A stretch of DNA of 15,605 nt, taken from NCBI GenBank assembly GCA_025464695.1, contig JAODNQ010000107.1, positions 1 to 15,605 on the forward strand, written 5' to 3'. Source of the DNA: Frankiales bacterium. Its GTDB lineage: Bacteria; Actinomycetota; Actinomycetes; Mycobacteriales; SCTD01. The notes beneath the pieces were generated by a model. The model ran no database searches, was not told where the DNA came from, and worked only from the letters and a program-made list of their open reading frames with translations. Shown here piece by piece: positions 6,917 through 13,791 of the stretch. Position numbers and translations under genes: made by a program. Position 1 is the stretch's first letter. Each line of letters opens with the position of its first letter.

Positions 6917-8281
6917 ATGACCGCCACCCTGGACCGGCCTACCCGGTCGACCGACCGCTCGCACTCCATCGACGAGTGGCGCCCCGAGGACGTCGCCTTC
7001 TGGGAGGCCGGCGGCGCGACGATCGCGAAGCGGAACCTCCTGTTCAGCATCCTGTCGGAGCACATCGGCTTCTCCGTCTGGACCATGTGGTCGGTGCTCG
7101 TGCTGTTCCTCGGCCCCGCCTACGGCTTCGCTCCCGAGGACAAGTTCCTGCTCACCAGCGTCCCGGCGCTCGTCGGCTCGGTGCTCCGCCTGCCCTACAC
7201 GTTCGCGGTCGCCACCTTCGGCGGCCGCAACTGGACGGTCGTCAGCGCCCTGCTGCTGCTGGTCCCGATGACGGCGGCGCTGTTCGTGCTGCACCCCGGT
7301 GTCTCGCTGGGCACGCTGCTCGTCGTGGCTGCCCTCGCCGGTGTCGGCGGCGGCAACTTCGCCTCCTCGATGGCCAACATCAACGCCTTCTACCCGACCC
7401 GCCTCAAGGGCAAGGCGCTCGGCCTCAACGCCGGCGGCGGCAACCTCGGCGTCCCCGTGGTGCAGCTGGTCGGCCTGGCCGTGCTGGCCACCGCCGGCGC
7501 CACGCACCCCCGCCTGCTGGTCGCGCTCTACCTGCCGCTGATCCTCGTGGCCGCCGGGCTCGCCTGGGTCAACATGGACAACCTGACGTCGGCCCGCAAC
7601 GACAAGCGCGCCATGCGCGACGTCTGCCGCGACCCGCACACCTGGATCATGTCCTTCCTCTACATCGGGACGTTCGGCTCGTTCATCGGCTTCGGGTTCG
7701 CCTTCGGCCAGGTCCTGCAGGTGCAGTTCAAGGCTGACTTCCCGACGCCGCTCGATGCCGCCTACCTGACCTTCATCGGTCCGCTGCTGGGCAGCCTCAT
7801 CCGCCCCGTCGGCGGCATGATGGCCGACCGCTGGGGCGGCGCGAAGGTCACCTTCATCAACTTCATCGCGATGGCCGGTGGCGCGCTCGTGGTCCTCGTC
7901 GCCAGCAAGCAGGAGAGCCTGTCGCTGTTCGTCGTCGGCTTCGTGCTGCTGTTCGTCTTCTCTGGCATCGGCAACGGCTCGGCCTACAAGATGATCCCAG
8001 CCATCTTCCGGGCGAAGTCGCAGCTGCTCATCACGGACGGCGCCGACTCCGAGACCTCCGACCGTGAGGCCCGTCGCCTGTCGGGCGCGCTCATCGGCAT
8101 CGCCGGCGCCATCGGCGCCTTCGGCGGCGTGCTCGTCAACGTCGCCTTCCGGCAGAGCTTCCTCGACACCGGCGCCGGCAACCGCGCCTACGTCGCCTTC
8201 CTCGTCTTCTACGGCCTGTGCGTGGTCGTCACCTGGGTGGTCTACCTGCGGCCCAGCGACAAGCGTCTCGTCGGCGTCTGA
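6917..8281 (+). CDS. narK: NarK-type nitrate/nitrite transporter (MFS)
   Basis: This is a 454-residue polytopic inner-membrane protein of the major facilitator superfamily, nitrate/nitrite porter branch, with about 12 predicted membrane helices. Family landmarks are the nitrate signature GGNFASSMANINAFYP (145-160) with AGGGNLG (172-178), and the substrate-binding arginines in helices 2 and 8, Arg91 (VLRLPYTF) and Arg296 (LIRPVGGMMADRWGG). The second half carries GNGSAYKMIPAIFR. It takes up nitrate or exchanges it for nitrite. No nitrate or nitrite reductase is in the window, so assimilatory and respiratory use cannot be told apart. ATG 6917 has AGGAG (6904-6908) 8 nt upstream. A GC-rich terminator follows directly, so it is probably transcribed alone. 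Confidence 0.92.
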   Translation: MTATLDRPTRSTDRSHSIDEWRPEDVAFWEAGGATIAKRNLLFSILSEHIGFSVWTMWSVLVLFLGPAYGFAPEDKFLLTSVPALVGSVLRLPYTFAVATFGGRNWTVVSALLLLVPMTAALFVLHPGVSLGTLLVVAALAGVGGGNFASSMANINAFYPTRLKGKALGLNAGGGNLGVPVVQLVGLAVLATAGATHPRLLVALYLPLILVAAGLAWVNMDNLTSARNDKRAMRDVCRDPHTWIMSFLYIGTFGSFIGFGFAFGQVLQVQFKADFPTPLDAAYLTFIGPLLGSLIRPVGGMMADRWGGAKVTFINFIAMAGGALVVLVASKQESLSLFVVGFVLLFVFSGIGNGSAYKMIPAIFRAKSQLLITDGADSETSDREARRLSGALIGIAGAIGAFGGVLVNVAFRQSFLDTGAGNRAYVAFLVFYGLCVVVTWVVYLRPSDKRLVGV

Positions 8282-8294
8282 ACCGAGCGCGCGA

Positions 8295-8320
8295 CGCCCC
8301 GGCCGGACCCGGCCGGGGCG
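8295..8320 (+). terminator. Hairpin terminator after narK
   Basis: CGCCCCGGCCGG (8295-8306) and CCGGCCGGGGCG (8309-8320) are exact reverse complements. A realistic fold closes about 11 bp around a GACC loop. It begins 14 nt after the narK stop and has no T-tract. Confidence 0.85.
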
Positions 8321-8398
8321 CCGTCGTGTGCGGGTCCGGACACACGTCGGGAACACGGACGACGCCGGGTCGACACCGCAGGGGCGGACGGTGTGCCG

Positions 8399-8626
8399 AT
8401 GAGCACCGCACACCTGCTGCTGCAGGCCGATGAGGGCCGCGCGGACGACGTCGCGGCGTACGTGCAGGCGCTGTCGGGCTGCACGGCGGTGGCGGTGACG
8501 AGCGGCCCGTACGACGTCATCGCCGTCGTCGACCTGACCGACGAGGCGCTGGCGCGGGTGGTGCAGCGGTGCAGGCGCGGGCCCGGCGTGCACGACGTGC
8601 GGGTGTGCACCTCGCCGCGCTCCTAG
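8399..8626 (+). CDS. Stand-alone Lrp/AsnC ligand-binding (RAM) domain protein
   Basis: This 75-residue protein has the beta-alpha-beta-beta-alpha-beta pattern of the RAM domain: STAHLLLQADEGRADDVAAYVQALSG, then VAVTSGPYDVIAVVDL, an amphipathic helix and VHDVRVCTS. The SGPYDVIAVVD strand-turn is the family hallmark. No helix-turn-helix is present. Such small proteins oligomerise and may bind amino acids or tune full-length Lrp-type regulators; the ligand is unknown. ATG 8399 is used; GTG 8393, two codons upstream, has AGGGG at better spacing (8 nt) and is equally possible. Its stop lies 8 bp from the end of the convergent transglutaminase-like gene. Confidence 0.8.
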   Translation: MSTAHLLLQADEGRADDVAAYVQALSGCTAVAVTSGPYDVIAVVDLTDEALARVVQRCRRGPGVHDVRVCTSPRS

Positions 8627-8634
8627 CTCAAGAC

Positions 8635-9438
8635 TCAGCCGAGCTGGACCCGGGCGTCGAGGTCGTCGCCGGGCAGCGCGTCGACGACGGCTGACACCGT
8701 CATCGCGTCCAGGCGGACCTCCCCGCCGTAGGACGACAGGAAGGCGGTGTCGGCGGCGTCGCGGCCGGTGGCGATGCGCACCAGGCTGCTGCGGGGCGCG
8801 AGCAGGGTCGCGTCCGCGACGCACCAGGTGCCGTCGACGAGCACCTCGACGACGGCGTGGAAGTCCATGGGGTCGAGCCCGGGGGCGTAGACCGAGACCA
8901 GCCGCGCCGGCACGTCGCGGGCGCGCAGGAGGGCGATCACGAGGTGGGCGTAGTCGCGGCAGACCCCCTGCCGGAGCAGCAGCGTGTCGACGGCGCCGTC
9001 GGTGCCGGCGCTGCTGCCGGGCACGTAGGACAGCCGGGTGCCGACCCAGGAGCTCGCTGCGCGCAGCAGGTCGTCGGCGCCGCGGACGCCGCCCAGCTCG
9101 GCCGCGGCGACGGCGGCGAGCCGGTCCGACTCGGCGTAGCGGCTGGGGCGCAGGTACTCGGTCGCGTCGAGCGGCGCGACGCCGACGGGGTCGCTGCGGC
9201 CCTCGACCTCCGCCCGGTAGGAGACCTCGAGCCGGCCCGCCGGGACCGTGCCGACGTGTGTCCGGCCGCCGACCGGGGAGGCCAGCTCGCGCAGCAGGAC
9301 GGCCCGGCCGTCCACCGTCACGTCCAGCTGCTCCGAGGCAGGAGCCGGCGAGGCGACGGCGACCTGCAGCTCGACGGTGGCAGGGCCGAGCACCGAAGCG
9401 GTCAGCGAGCAGGAGACGGTGCGGTGCACGAGGCTCAT
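8635..9438 (-). CDS. Transglutaminase-like domain protein I
   Basis: The protein has 267 residues. A beta-rich N-terminal half of ~120 residues is followed by the papain-like transglutaminase core with a visible triad: Cys160 in RQGVCRDYAH, His194 in MDFHAVVEV and Asp209 in CVADATLL. Bacterial members of this superfamily are mostly cysteine proteases or amidases rather than cross-linking enzymes; the substrate is unknown. No signal peptide is evident, so it is probably cytoplasmic. ATG at 9436-9438 is the first good start, although no clear ribosome binding site precedes it. It is divergent from a second transglutaminase-like gene with only 39 bp between. The open frame continues upstream on this strand, but there it is only the mirror of the plus-strand gene. 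Confidence 0.85.
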   Translation of the reverse strand: MSLVHRTVSCSLTASVLGPATVELQVAVASPAPASEQLDVTVDGRAVLLRELASPVGGRTHVGTVPAGRLEVSYRAEVEGRSDPVGVAPLDATEYLRPSRYAESDRLAAVAAAELGGVRGADDLLRAASSWVGTRLSYVPGSSAGTDGAVDTLLLRQGVCRDYAHLVIALLRARDVPARLVSVYAPGLDPMDFHAVVEVLVDGTWCVADATLLAPRSSLVRIATGRDAADTAFLSSYGGEVRLDAMTVSAVVDALPGDDLDARVQLG

Positions 9439-9477
9439 GGTGAGGCACGGCGGGCCGACGGAGGAGGCAGAGCGGAC

Positions 9478-10287
9478 GTGGCGCGCAGCACGGTCCGCTA
9501 CCGCCTGCGGCAGTCGTTCGCCTACGCCTACGACGCCCCCGCGCTGTCGCTGCTGCACCGGCTCGTGGTCGTGCCTCCGCGCCGGCACGGCGACCAGCTG
9601 CTGCGGCTCGGCGCCGTGCGGGTCGACGACGACGGCGCCCAGGTGCACTGGGAACGGGACGGCCACGGCAACGCGGTGTGCACCGTGCGCGCCGCGGTGG
9701 TGCCCGAGCGGATCCGCATGGACGTCGACGTCGTCGTCGAGCGGACCGGCACGGAGCCGGTGCAGGACGACGAGCTGCTGCGCGACCCGCGGCTGCACGA
9801 GGAGAGCGCTCTGACGGTCGCCGGCCCGGCCCTGCGGCGGCTGGCGCACGAGGTCCGCGGCGGCGACGCCGTCGAGGTGGCCGACCGGCTCTGCGCCGCC
9901 GTGCACGCGAAGGTGGGCTACACGCCGGGGGCGACCACGGTCCGCACCACGGCGGTGCAGGCGCTCGCGCTGGGCGCCGGCGTGTGCCAGGACCAGGCCC
10001 ACGTGTTCCTGGCCGCCGGTCGGGCGGCGGGGCTCGCCTGCCGCTACGTGAGCGGGCACCTGGTCGGGCAGGGCGGCACGCACGCGTGGGTGGAGGTGGT
10101 CGCCCCGGCGCCGGGCGGGGCCCGCGTGATCGCCCTGGACCCGTGCCACGCCCGCCGCACCGACGACCGGTACGTGACGGTCGCCGTCGGGCGCGACTAC
10201 CTCGACGTGCCGCCGACGTCGGGCTGGTACGGCGGCCCGGCCCGGGGGACGTTGACGGGCTCGCGGGTGCTGGAGCGCGTGGCCTGA
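9478..10287 (+). CDS. Transglutaminase-like domain protein II with bacterial N-terminal domain
   Basis: The 269-residue protein begins with STVRYRLRQSFAYAYDAPA, typical of the bacterial transglutaminase-like N-terminal region, a beta-sandwich of about 80 residues. The catalytic core has Cys170 in GAGVCQDQAHVF, His202 in GGTHAWVEV and Asp221 in IALDPCHA. The C-terminal YVTVAVGRDYLDVPPTSGWYGG segment is also characteristic. Relatives often sit beside alpha-E and ATP-grasp genes in a peptide-ligation cluster; these are absent here. GTG 9478 has GAGGAGG (9461-9467) 10 nt upstream. Substrate and exact activity, protease or amide-bond chemistry, are unknown. Confidence 0.88.
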   Translation: MARSTVRYRLRQSFAYAYDAPALSLLHRLVVVPPRRHGDQLLRLGAVRVDDDGAQVHWERDGHGNAVCTVRAAVVPERIRMDVDVVVERTGTEPVQDDELLRDPRLHEESALTVAGPALRRLAHEVRGGDAVEVADRLCAAVHAKVGYTPGATTVRTTAVQALALGAGVCQDQAHVFLAAGRAAGLACRYVSGHLVGQGGTHAWVEVVAPAPGGARVIALDPCHARRTDDRYVTVAVGRDYLDVPPTSGWYGGPARGTLTGSRVLERVA

Positions 10288-10371
10288 GCCGCGCACGAGG
10301 GCGCCGGGCACGGGCAGGTCCGGCCACGTGACAGGGCCGCGCACGAGAGCCGGGGCCGGACACGCGACAGG
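10288..10371 (+). repeat. Degenerate tandem repeat after the transglutaminase-like gene
   Basis: GCCGCGCACGAG occurs at 10288-10299 and again at 10336-10347. Each copy is followed by a CCGG(C/A)CACG(T/C)GACAGG end (10326-10335 and 10362-10371 share ACG-GACAGG). The two segments look like an imperfect duplication in the 3' untranslated region. Confidence 0.5.
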
Positions 10372-10397
10372 CCCGGTCCCACGAGGGGCCGGGCCTG
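10368..10397. terminator. Bidirectional terminator between convergent genes
   Basis: CAGGCCCGG (10368-10376) pairs with CCGGGCCTG (10389-10397). The TCCC and GGGG inside can extend the stem. It lies 80 bp after the plus-strand transglutaminase-like stop and 12 bp beyond the minus-strand DUF6458-like stop, so it can serve both. Confidence 0.8.
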
Positions 10398-10409
10398 GAG
10401 GCGAGCGGT

Positions 10410-10634
10410 CTAGTAGACGTCGCGGTCGCGGACGACCCGCTCCTCGGTGACCACACCGGTGCGACCGGTGGTGGCGCGGTTGAGGACCAGCATCGTCAGC
10501 AGCAGCCCGAGGGCGCCGCAGACCATGAGGATCACGCCGATGACGTTGATGTCGATGCCGCTCGCGGTGTAGTCGACGGCGAACGCGAGGATCGCGCCGA
10601 GTGCGAGCAGGAAGATGCTGACGCCGATGCCCAT
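10410..10634 (-). CDS. DUF6458-like small membrane protein
   Basis: This is a 74-residue protein with two hydrophobic helices: MGIGVSIFLLALGAILAFAV at residues 1-20 and INVIGVILMVCGALGLLLTMLV at about 29-50. A conserved acidic turn (DYTASGIDIN) lies between them. The charged tail RTGVVTEERVVRDRDVY is probably cytoplasmic. This layout is that of the DUF6458 family of actinobacteria, whose function is unknown. ATG at 10632-10634 has GGGAGGGA just upstream on the minus strand. A stress-sigma-type promoter is visible about 50 nt upstream, suggesting induction by stress or in stationary phase. The ORF could be opened further upstream, but those codons have no membrane-protein character. Confidence 0.85.
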   Translation of the reverse strand: MGIGVSIFLLALGAILAFAVDYTASGIDINVIGVILMVCGALGLLLTMLVLNRATTGRTGVVTEERVVRDRDVY

Positions 10635-10690
10635 GCTGTCCCTCCCGGGGGTGGTGCCGCCGGGGGTGCCCGACGTCTCTGACGCACGGG

Positions 10691-10715
10691 ATACCCCGGA
10701 GGACAGGTGCCACAC
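10691..10715 (-). promoter_or_regulatory. SigF/SigB-type promoter of the DUF6458-like gene
   Basis: On the minus strand GTGT (10715-10712) is followed by 15 nt and GGGTAT (10696-10691). This is close to the GTTT-N15/16-GGGTAT consensus of actinobacterial stress sigma factors. The predicted start near 10684 leaves a 5' leader of about 50 nt before the ATG. Confidence 0.55.
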
Positions 10716-10756
10716 GCCTGGCGGTCAGGTCCCGTGACGCAAGGTGACGATCCGGA

Positions 10757-10799
10757 CACGCAGGAGGCCGGACCCCGTGCGGGCCCGGCCTCCTGCGTG
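10757..10799 (-). terminator. Terminator of the fadE5-like gene
   Basis: A 15-bp perfect stem, CACGCAGGAGGCCGG (10757-10771) with CCGGCCTCCTGCGTG (10785-10799), has a 13-nt loop. It lies 17 nt beyond the stop of the minus-strand acyl-CoA dehydrogenase gene. No T-tract is present. Confidence 0.87.
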
Positions 10800-10815
10800 C
10801 GTCAGCGGGGAGCGG

Positions 10816-12654
10816 CTAGAACGCGGCCTCGTCCAGCTGCATGAGCGACAGGTCGGTGGCCTCGGCGATGGCGCGCGCGGAGGTCAGGCTCGGGAAGACC
10901 GCCGACGCGAACCACTTGGCGGCCGCGACCTTGCCCTCGTAGAACGCGCGGTCGCGAGCGCTCGCGGTCGGCAGCGCCTCGACGGCCACGGCCGCCTGGC
11001 GCAGCAGCAGCCACCCGACGACGAGGTCGCCGAGCGCCATGAGCACGCGGGTCGTGTTGAGGCCGACCTTGTAGATGTTCTCGGTCTGCTCGGCCGAGCC
11101 CATCAGGTCGTTGACCATGTGCGTGATGATCGCGTTGCAGTCGTCCAGGGCCTGGCCGAGCAGCTCGCGCTCCTTGGTCAGGGTGCCGTTGCCGCGGTCC
11201 CCCTTGGCGAACTCCTGGATCTCCGCGGTGAGCCGGCCGAGCGCCTGACCCTGGTCGCGGACGATCTTCCGGAAGAAGAAGTCCATGCCCTGGATCGTGG
11301 TGGTGCCCTCGTACAGCGTGTCGATCTTGCTGTCGCGGATGTACTGCTCGATCGGGTAGTCCTGCGTGAAGCCGGACCCGCCGAAGATCTGCAGCGAGGT
11401 CGCGAGCAGCTCGTAGGCCTTCTCGGAGCCGTAGCCCTTGACGATCGGCAGCAGCAGGTCGTTGAGCCGCACGGCGACGTCGTCGACCGCGCCCTCGTGC
11501 TCGGTGAGCTCGACGCGGTCCTGCTGGCTGGCCGTGTAGAAGACCAGGGCGCGCAGGCCCTCGGCCCAGGCCTTCTGGCGCATGAGCATGAGGCGGACGT
11601 CCGGGTGGTGCGTGATCGTCACGCGGGGCGCGGCCTTGTCGGTCATCTGCGCGAGGTCCGGGCCCTGGACGCGCTGCTTGGCGTACTCGAGCGCGTTGAG
11701 GTAGCCGGTGGACAAGGTCGAGATGGCCTTGGCTCCGACGAACATCCGCGCGTTCTCGATGACCTGGAACATCTGGGCGATGCCGTTGTGGACGTCGCCG
11801 ACGAGGGTGCCGACGGCGGGGGTATTCTCGCCGAAGGTCACCTCGCAGGTGGTGGACACCTTCAGGCCCATCTTCTTCTCGACGCCGGTGACGACGACGC
11901 CGTTGCGCTCGCCGAGCTGCCCCGTCTCGAGGTCGACGTGGTACTTGCTCACGAGGAACAGCGACAGGCCCTTGGTGCCCGGGCCGCCGTGGCCCTCGAC
12001 GCCCACGGGGCGGGCGAGGACGAGGTGGAAGATGTTCTCGGGCCAGTCCCACTCGGCCGAGGTGATGAAGCGCTTCACGCCCTCGATGTGCCAGGTGCCG
12101 TCGGGCTGCTGGCGCGCGGTGGCGCGGCCCGCACCGACGTCGGACCCGGCGTCGGGCTCGGTGAGGACCATCGTCGCGCCCCACTGCCGCTCGATCGCGA
12201 GCTCGGCGAAGCGCTTCTGCTCCTCCGTGCCGTTGCGGTGCAGGATCGTGGCGAAGCCGGCGCCCGAGCCGAACATGAACACGGCGGGGTTCGCGCCGAG
12301 GATCATCTCGTTCGCGGCCCACCGCAGGGTGGGGGGAGCGCCGATGCCGCCGAGCGACGCCGGCAGGTCGAGCTTGTCCCAGCCGCCGTCGGCGTACGCC
12401 TGGTAGCTCGCCAGGAAGCTCTTCGGCAGGGCGACCGTGCCGGCCTCCTTGTCGAAGACGGGCGGGTTGCGGTCGGAGTCGGCGAACGACGCCGCGAGGT
12501 CGTTCGTGGCGAGGCGCTCGACCTCGCGCAGGACGTCCTTGGCGGCGTCCCGGTCGAGCTCGGCGAACGGACCTGCGCCCAGCGCCGAGTCGGCGCCGAA
12601 GACCTCGAACAGGTTGAACTCGATGTCGCGCAGGTTGCTCTTGTAGTGACCCAT
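10816..12654 (-). CDS. fadE5: FadE5-like acyl-CoA dehydrogenase
   Basis: This FAD-dependent enzyme oxidises acyl-CoA to trans-2-enoyl-CoA in beta-oxidation. The 612 residues match the long FadE5 subfamily (about 611 residues in Mycobacterium). The protein opens with [20 protein letters not shown], the short N-terminal domain specific to that group. The core follows, with [14 protein letters not shown] (FAD/substrate region), [23 protein letters not shown] and the catalytic-base segment [13 protein letters not shown] (Glu449, in line with the base glutamate of FadE5). The C-terminal extension from about 470 onward is the extra helical domain of long acyl-CoA dehydrogenases. ATG at 12652-12654 has GGGAG upstream. 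The gene has its own promoter with two putative operators and its own terminator, so it is probably monocistronic. Chain-length preference cannot be read from sequence. Confidence 0.93.
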   Translation of the reverse strand: MGHYKSNLRDIEFNLFEVFGADSALGAGPFAELDRDAAKDVLREVERLATNDLAASFADSDRNPPVFDKEAGTVALPKSFLASYQAYADGGWDKLDLPASLGGIGAPPTLRWAANEMILGANPAVFMFGSGAGFATILHRNGTEEQKRFAELAIERQWGATMVLTEPDAGSDVGAGRATARQQPDGTWHIEGVKRFITSAEWDWPENIFHLVLARPVGVEGHGGPGTKGLSLFLVSKYHVDLETGQLGERNGVVVTGVEKKMGLKVSTTCEVTFGENTPAVGTLVGDVHNGIAQMFQVIENARMFVGAKAISTLSTGYLNALEYAKQRVQGPDLAQMTDKAAPRVTITHHPDVRLMLMRQKAWAEGLRALVFYTASQQDRVELTEHEGAVDDVAVRLNDLLLPIVKGYGSEKAYELLATSLQIFGGSGFTQDYPIEQYIRDSKIDTLYEGTTTIQGMDFFFRKIVRDQGQALGRLTAEIQEFAKGDRGNGTLTKERELLGQALDDCNAIITHMVNDLMGSAEQTENIYKVGLNTTRVLMALGDLVVGWLLLRQAAVAVEALPTASARDRAFYEGKVAAAKWFASAVFPSLTSARAIAEATDLSLMQLDEAAF

Positions 12655-12694
12655 GTGCCTGGTGCTCCCGGAGGGAAGGTGGCCGAGCACGGGT

Positions 12695-12709
12695 GTACTG
12701 GCCGGTAAC
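12695..12709. promoter_or_regulatory. Operator A of fadE5 (over predicted transcription start)
   Basis: GTACTGGCCGGTAAC is an inverted repeat with one mismatched pair in its 12-bp core (TACTGG/CCGGTA). It shares 11 of 14 positions with operator B, 25 bp away. It lies over the predicted transcription start (about 12707) of the minus-strand fadE5 promoter. Confidence 0.55.
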
Positions 12710-12713
12710 TTCC

Positions 12714-12742
12714 AGGTTATTACTCGTCGGTAACCTTGGCAA
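12714..12742 (-). promoter_or_regulatory. Housekeeping-type promoter of fadE5
   Basis: On the minus strand TTGCCA (12742-12737) is followed by a 17-nt spacer and TAACCT (12719-12714). This fits TTGACN-N17-TANNNT well. The predicted start is near 12707, with a leader of about 53 nt. Confidence 0.65.
12720..12733. promoter_or_regulatory. Operator B of fadE5 (in the -35/-10 spacer)
   Basis: TTACTCGTCGGTAA has TTAC/GTAA arms and lies exactly inside the 17-nt spacer of the fadE5 promoter. A wider repeat, GGTTA (12715-12719) and TAACC (12731-12735), encloses it. A bound protein here would block RNA polymerase. TetR-family regulators of fatty-acid genes use sites of this size; the actual regulator is not in the window. 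Confidence 0.55.
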
Positions 12743-12753
12743 GCCCCGTGTGG

Positions 12754-13665
12754 TCAGGCGGCGGAGAAGCTCCGCTTGGACAGCCCGACCATGTACCCGT
12801 CGACCGTCGTGGTGACGGGCGCGGTCGGGTCGGTGGCGGCGCCGAGGGCGACGAACAGCGGCGTGAAGTGCTCGACCGTCGGGTGCGCGTACCGCAGCCC
12901 CGGGGCCCGGGTGCGGAACGCCTGCAGCTCCTCGACGTCCCCCCGCGCGAGGGCGTCGGCCACCCAGGCGTCGAAGTCCGACGACCAGCCGGGGACGACG
13001 TCGGGGTTGCGCCAGTCGACGTGCTGGAGCCCGTGCGTCATGAAGCCGGACCCGACGACCAGGACGCCCTGCTCGCGCAGCGTCCGCAGCCGGGCGCCGA
13101 TCTCCAGGAGCTTGCCGGTGCTGGCGTGCGTGGGCAGGCTGAGCTGCAGGACGGGCACGTCGGCGTGCGGGTACATGACCTTCAGCGGCACCCAGGCGCC
13201 GTGGTCCAGGCCGCGGCCCCGGTGCTCGTGGAGGGTCTCGCCGTCGGGCATGACGGACAGCAGTCGGCGGGCCAGGCCCGACGCCTCCGGGGTGTCGAAG
13301 CGCATGTCGTAGTAGGTCTGGGCGAAGCCGCCGAAGTCGTAGACGAGCTCGGCCGGGACCGTGCTGCTGACCGTCAGGCTCTCCGACTCCCAGTGCGCCG
13401 AGACGATGAGGACCGCCTTCGGCCGGGGCATCGACCGGGCCCACCGCACCAGCTGCTCCATCCAGGCGGCGTCCTCGAACAGCGGCGGTGCGCCGTGGCT
13501 CAGGTAGAGCGAGGGCAGGGGGGCGTCGTCGGGCGTCCAGGGACGGTGCTCCTGCGCACGGTCGAGCGCGTCGACGAGGCGCAGGTGCCCGGCGAAGGGG
13601 TGGCGCGGGTCGAGGCGTGCGTCGGCGGCGGCGGTGGTGCTGCTGGTGGGGTCCAACAGGCTCAT
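12754..13665 (-). CDS. DODA/YgiD-type extradiol ring-cleavage dioxygenase (LigB fold)
   Basis: The 303-residue protein belongs to the class III extradiol dioxygenase family named for 4,5-DOPA dioxygenase; Escherichia coli YgiD is a zinc-binding member. Metal- and active-site histidines are visible: His57 in LYLSHGAPP, His91 in VSAHWES, His155 in LDHGAWVPL, His211 in GFMTHGL and His266 in VEHFTPLF. The N-terminal ~45 residues are an extension compared with YgiD. ATG at 13663-13665 has GGAG 6 nt upstream. The natural substrate is unknown; a catechol-type aromatic is likely from the family. It lies upstream of fadE5 on the same strand but is separated by a full promoter. A palindromic element covers its own -35 region. 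Confidence 0.88.
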   Translation of the reverse strand: MSLLDPTSSTTAAADARLDPRHPFAGHLRLVDALDRAQEHRPWTPDDAPLPSLYLSHGAPPLFEDAAWMEQLVRWARSMPRPKAVLIVSAHWESESLTVSSTVPAELVYDFGGFAQTYYDMRFDTPEASGLARRLLSVMPDGETLHEHRGRGLDHGAWVPLKVMYPHADVPVLQLSLPTHASTGKLLEIGARLRTLREQGVLVVGSGFMTHGLQHVDWRNPDVVPGWSSDFDAWVADALARGDVEELQAFRTRAPGLRYAHPTVEHFTPLFVALGAATDPTAPVTTTVDGYMVGLSKRSFSAA

Positions 13666-13723
13666 GGCGGGCTCCGGTCGTGGGTGCGGGAGAGCCGGCT
13701 CGAGGTCGCCGTCTCCTGCACCC

Positions 13724-13751
13724 AGCGTACGCGAGACGGTTGAGACTTCAA
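13724..13751 (-). promoter_or_regulatory. Promoter of the dioxygenase gene
   Basis: On the minus strand TTGAAG (13751-13746), a 16-nt spacer and TACGCT (13729-13724) match the housekeeping pattern. The predicted start near 13717 gives a leader of about 50 nt. Confidence 0.5.
13740..13751. promoter_or_regulatory. MarR-like operator between the dioxygenase and phosphatase genes
   Basis: TTGAGACTTCAA has TTGA/TCAA arms and covers the -35 hexamer of the dioxygenase promoter. Its plus-strand half TTGAGA could serve as a -35 for the divergent phosphatase gene, although no good -10 follows. Sites with TTGA...TCAA arms are typical of MarR-family repressors, which often control aromatic-compound or quinone genes; no MarR gene is in the window. 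Confidence 0.45.
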
Positions 13752-13791
13752 GTACTCGCGCCCGAGACGCGGCAGGAGGCACGATCTCGTC

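Noticed and set aside
2852..10456. A very long open frame (over 2500 codons) on the minus strand
   Set aside because: It runs antisense through bkdC, the NHL protein, narK and others that have clear motifs. Its translation is Arg/Pro/Ala-rich low-complexity sequence, a normal artefact of GC-rich third positions. Only its part at 8635-9438 lies over a real minus-strand gene, and that gene is in another frame.
10744..12708. Long plus-strand open frame opposite fadE5
   Set aside because: Its product is Gly/Val/Asp/Arg-rich without family motifs, whereas the minus strand encodes a complete acyl-CoA dehydrogenase.
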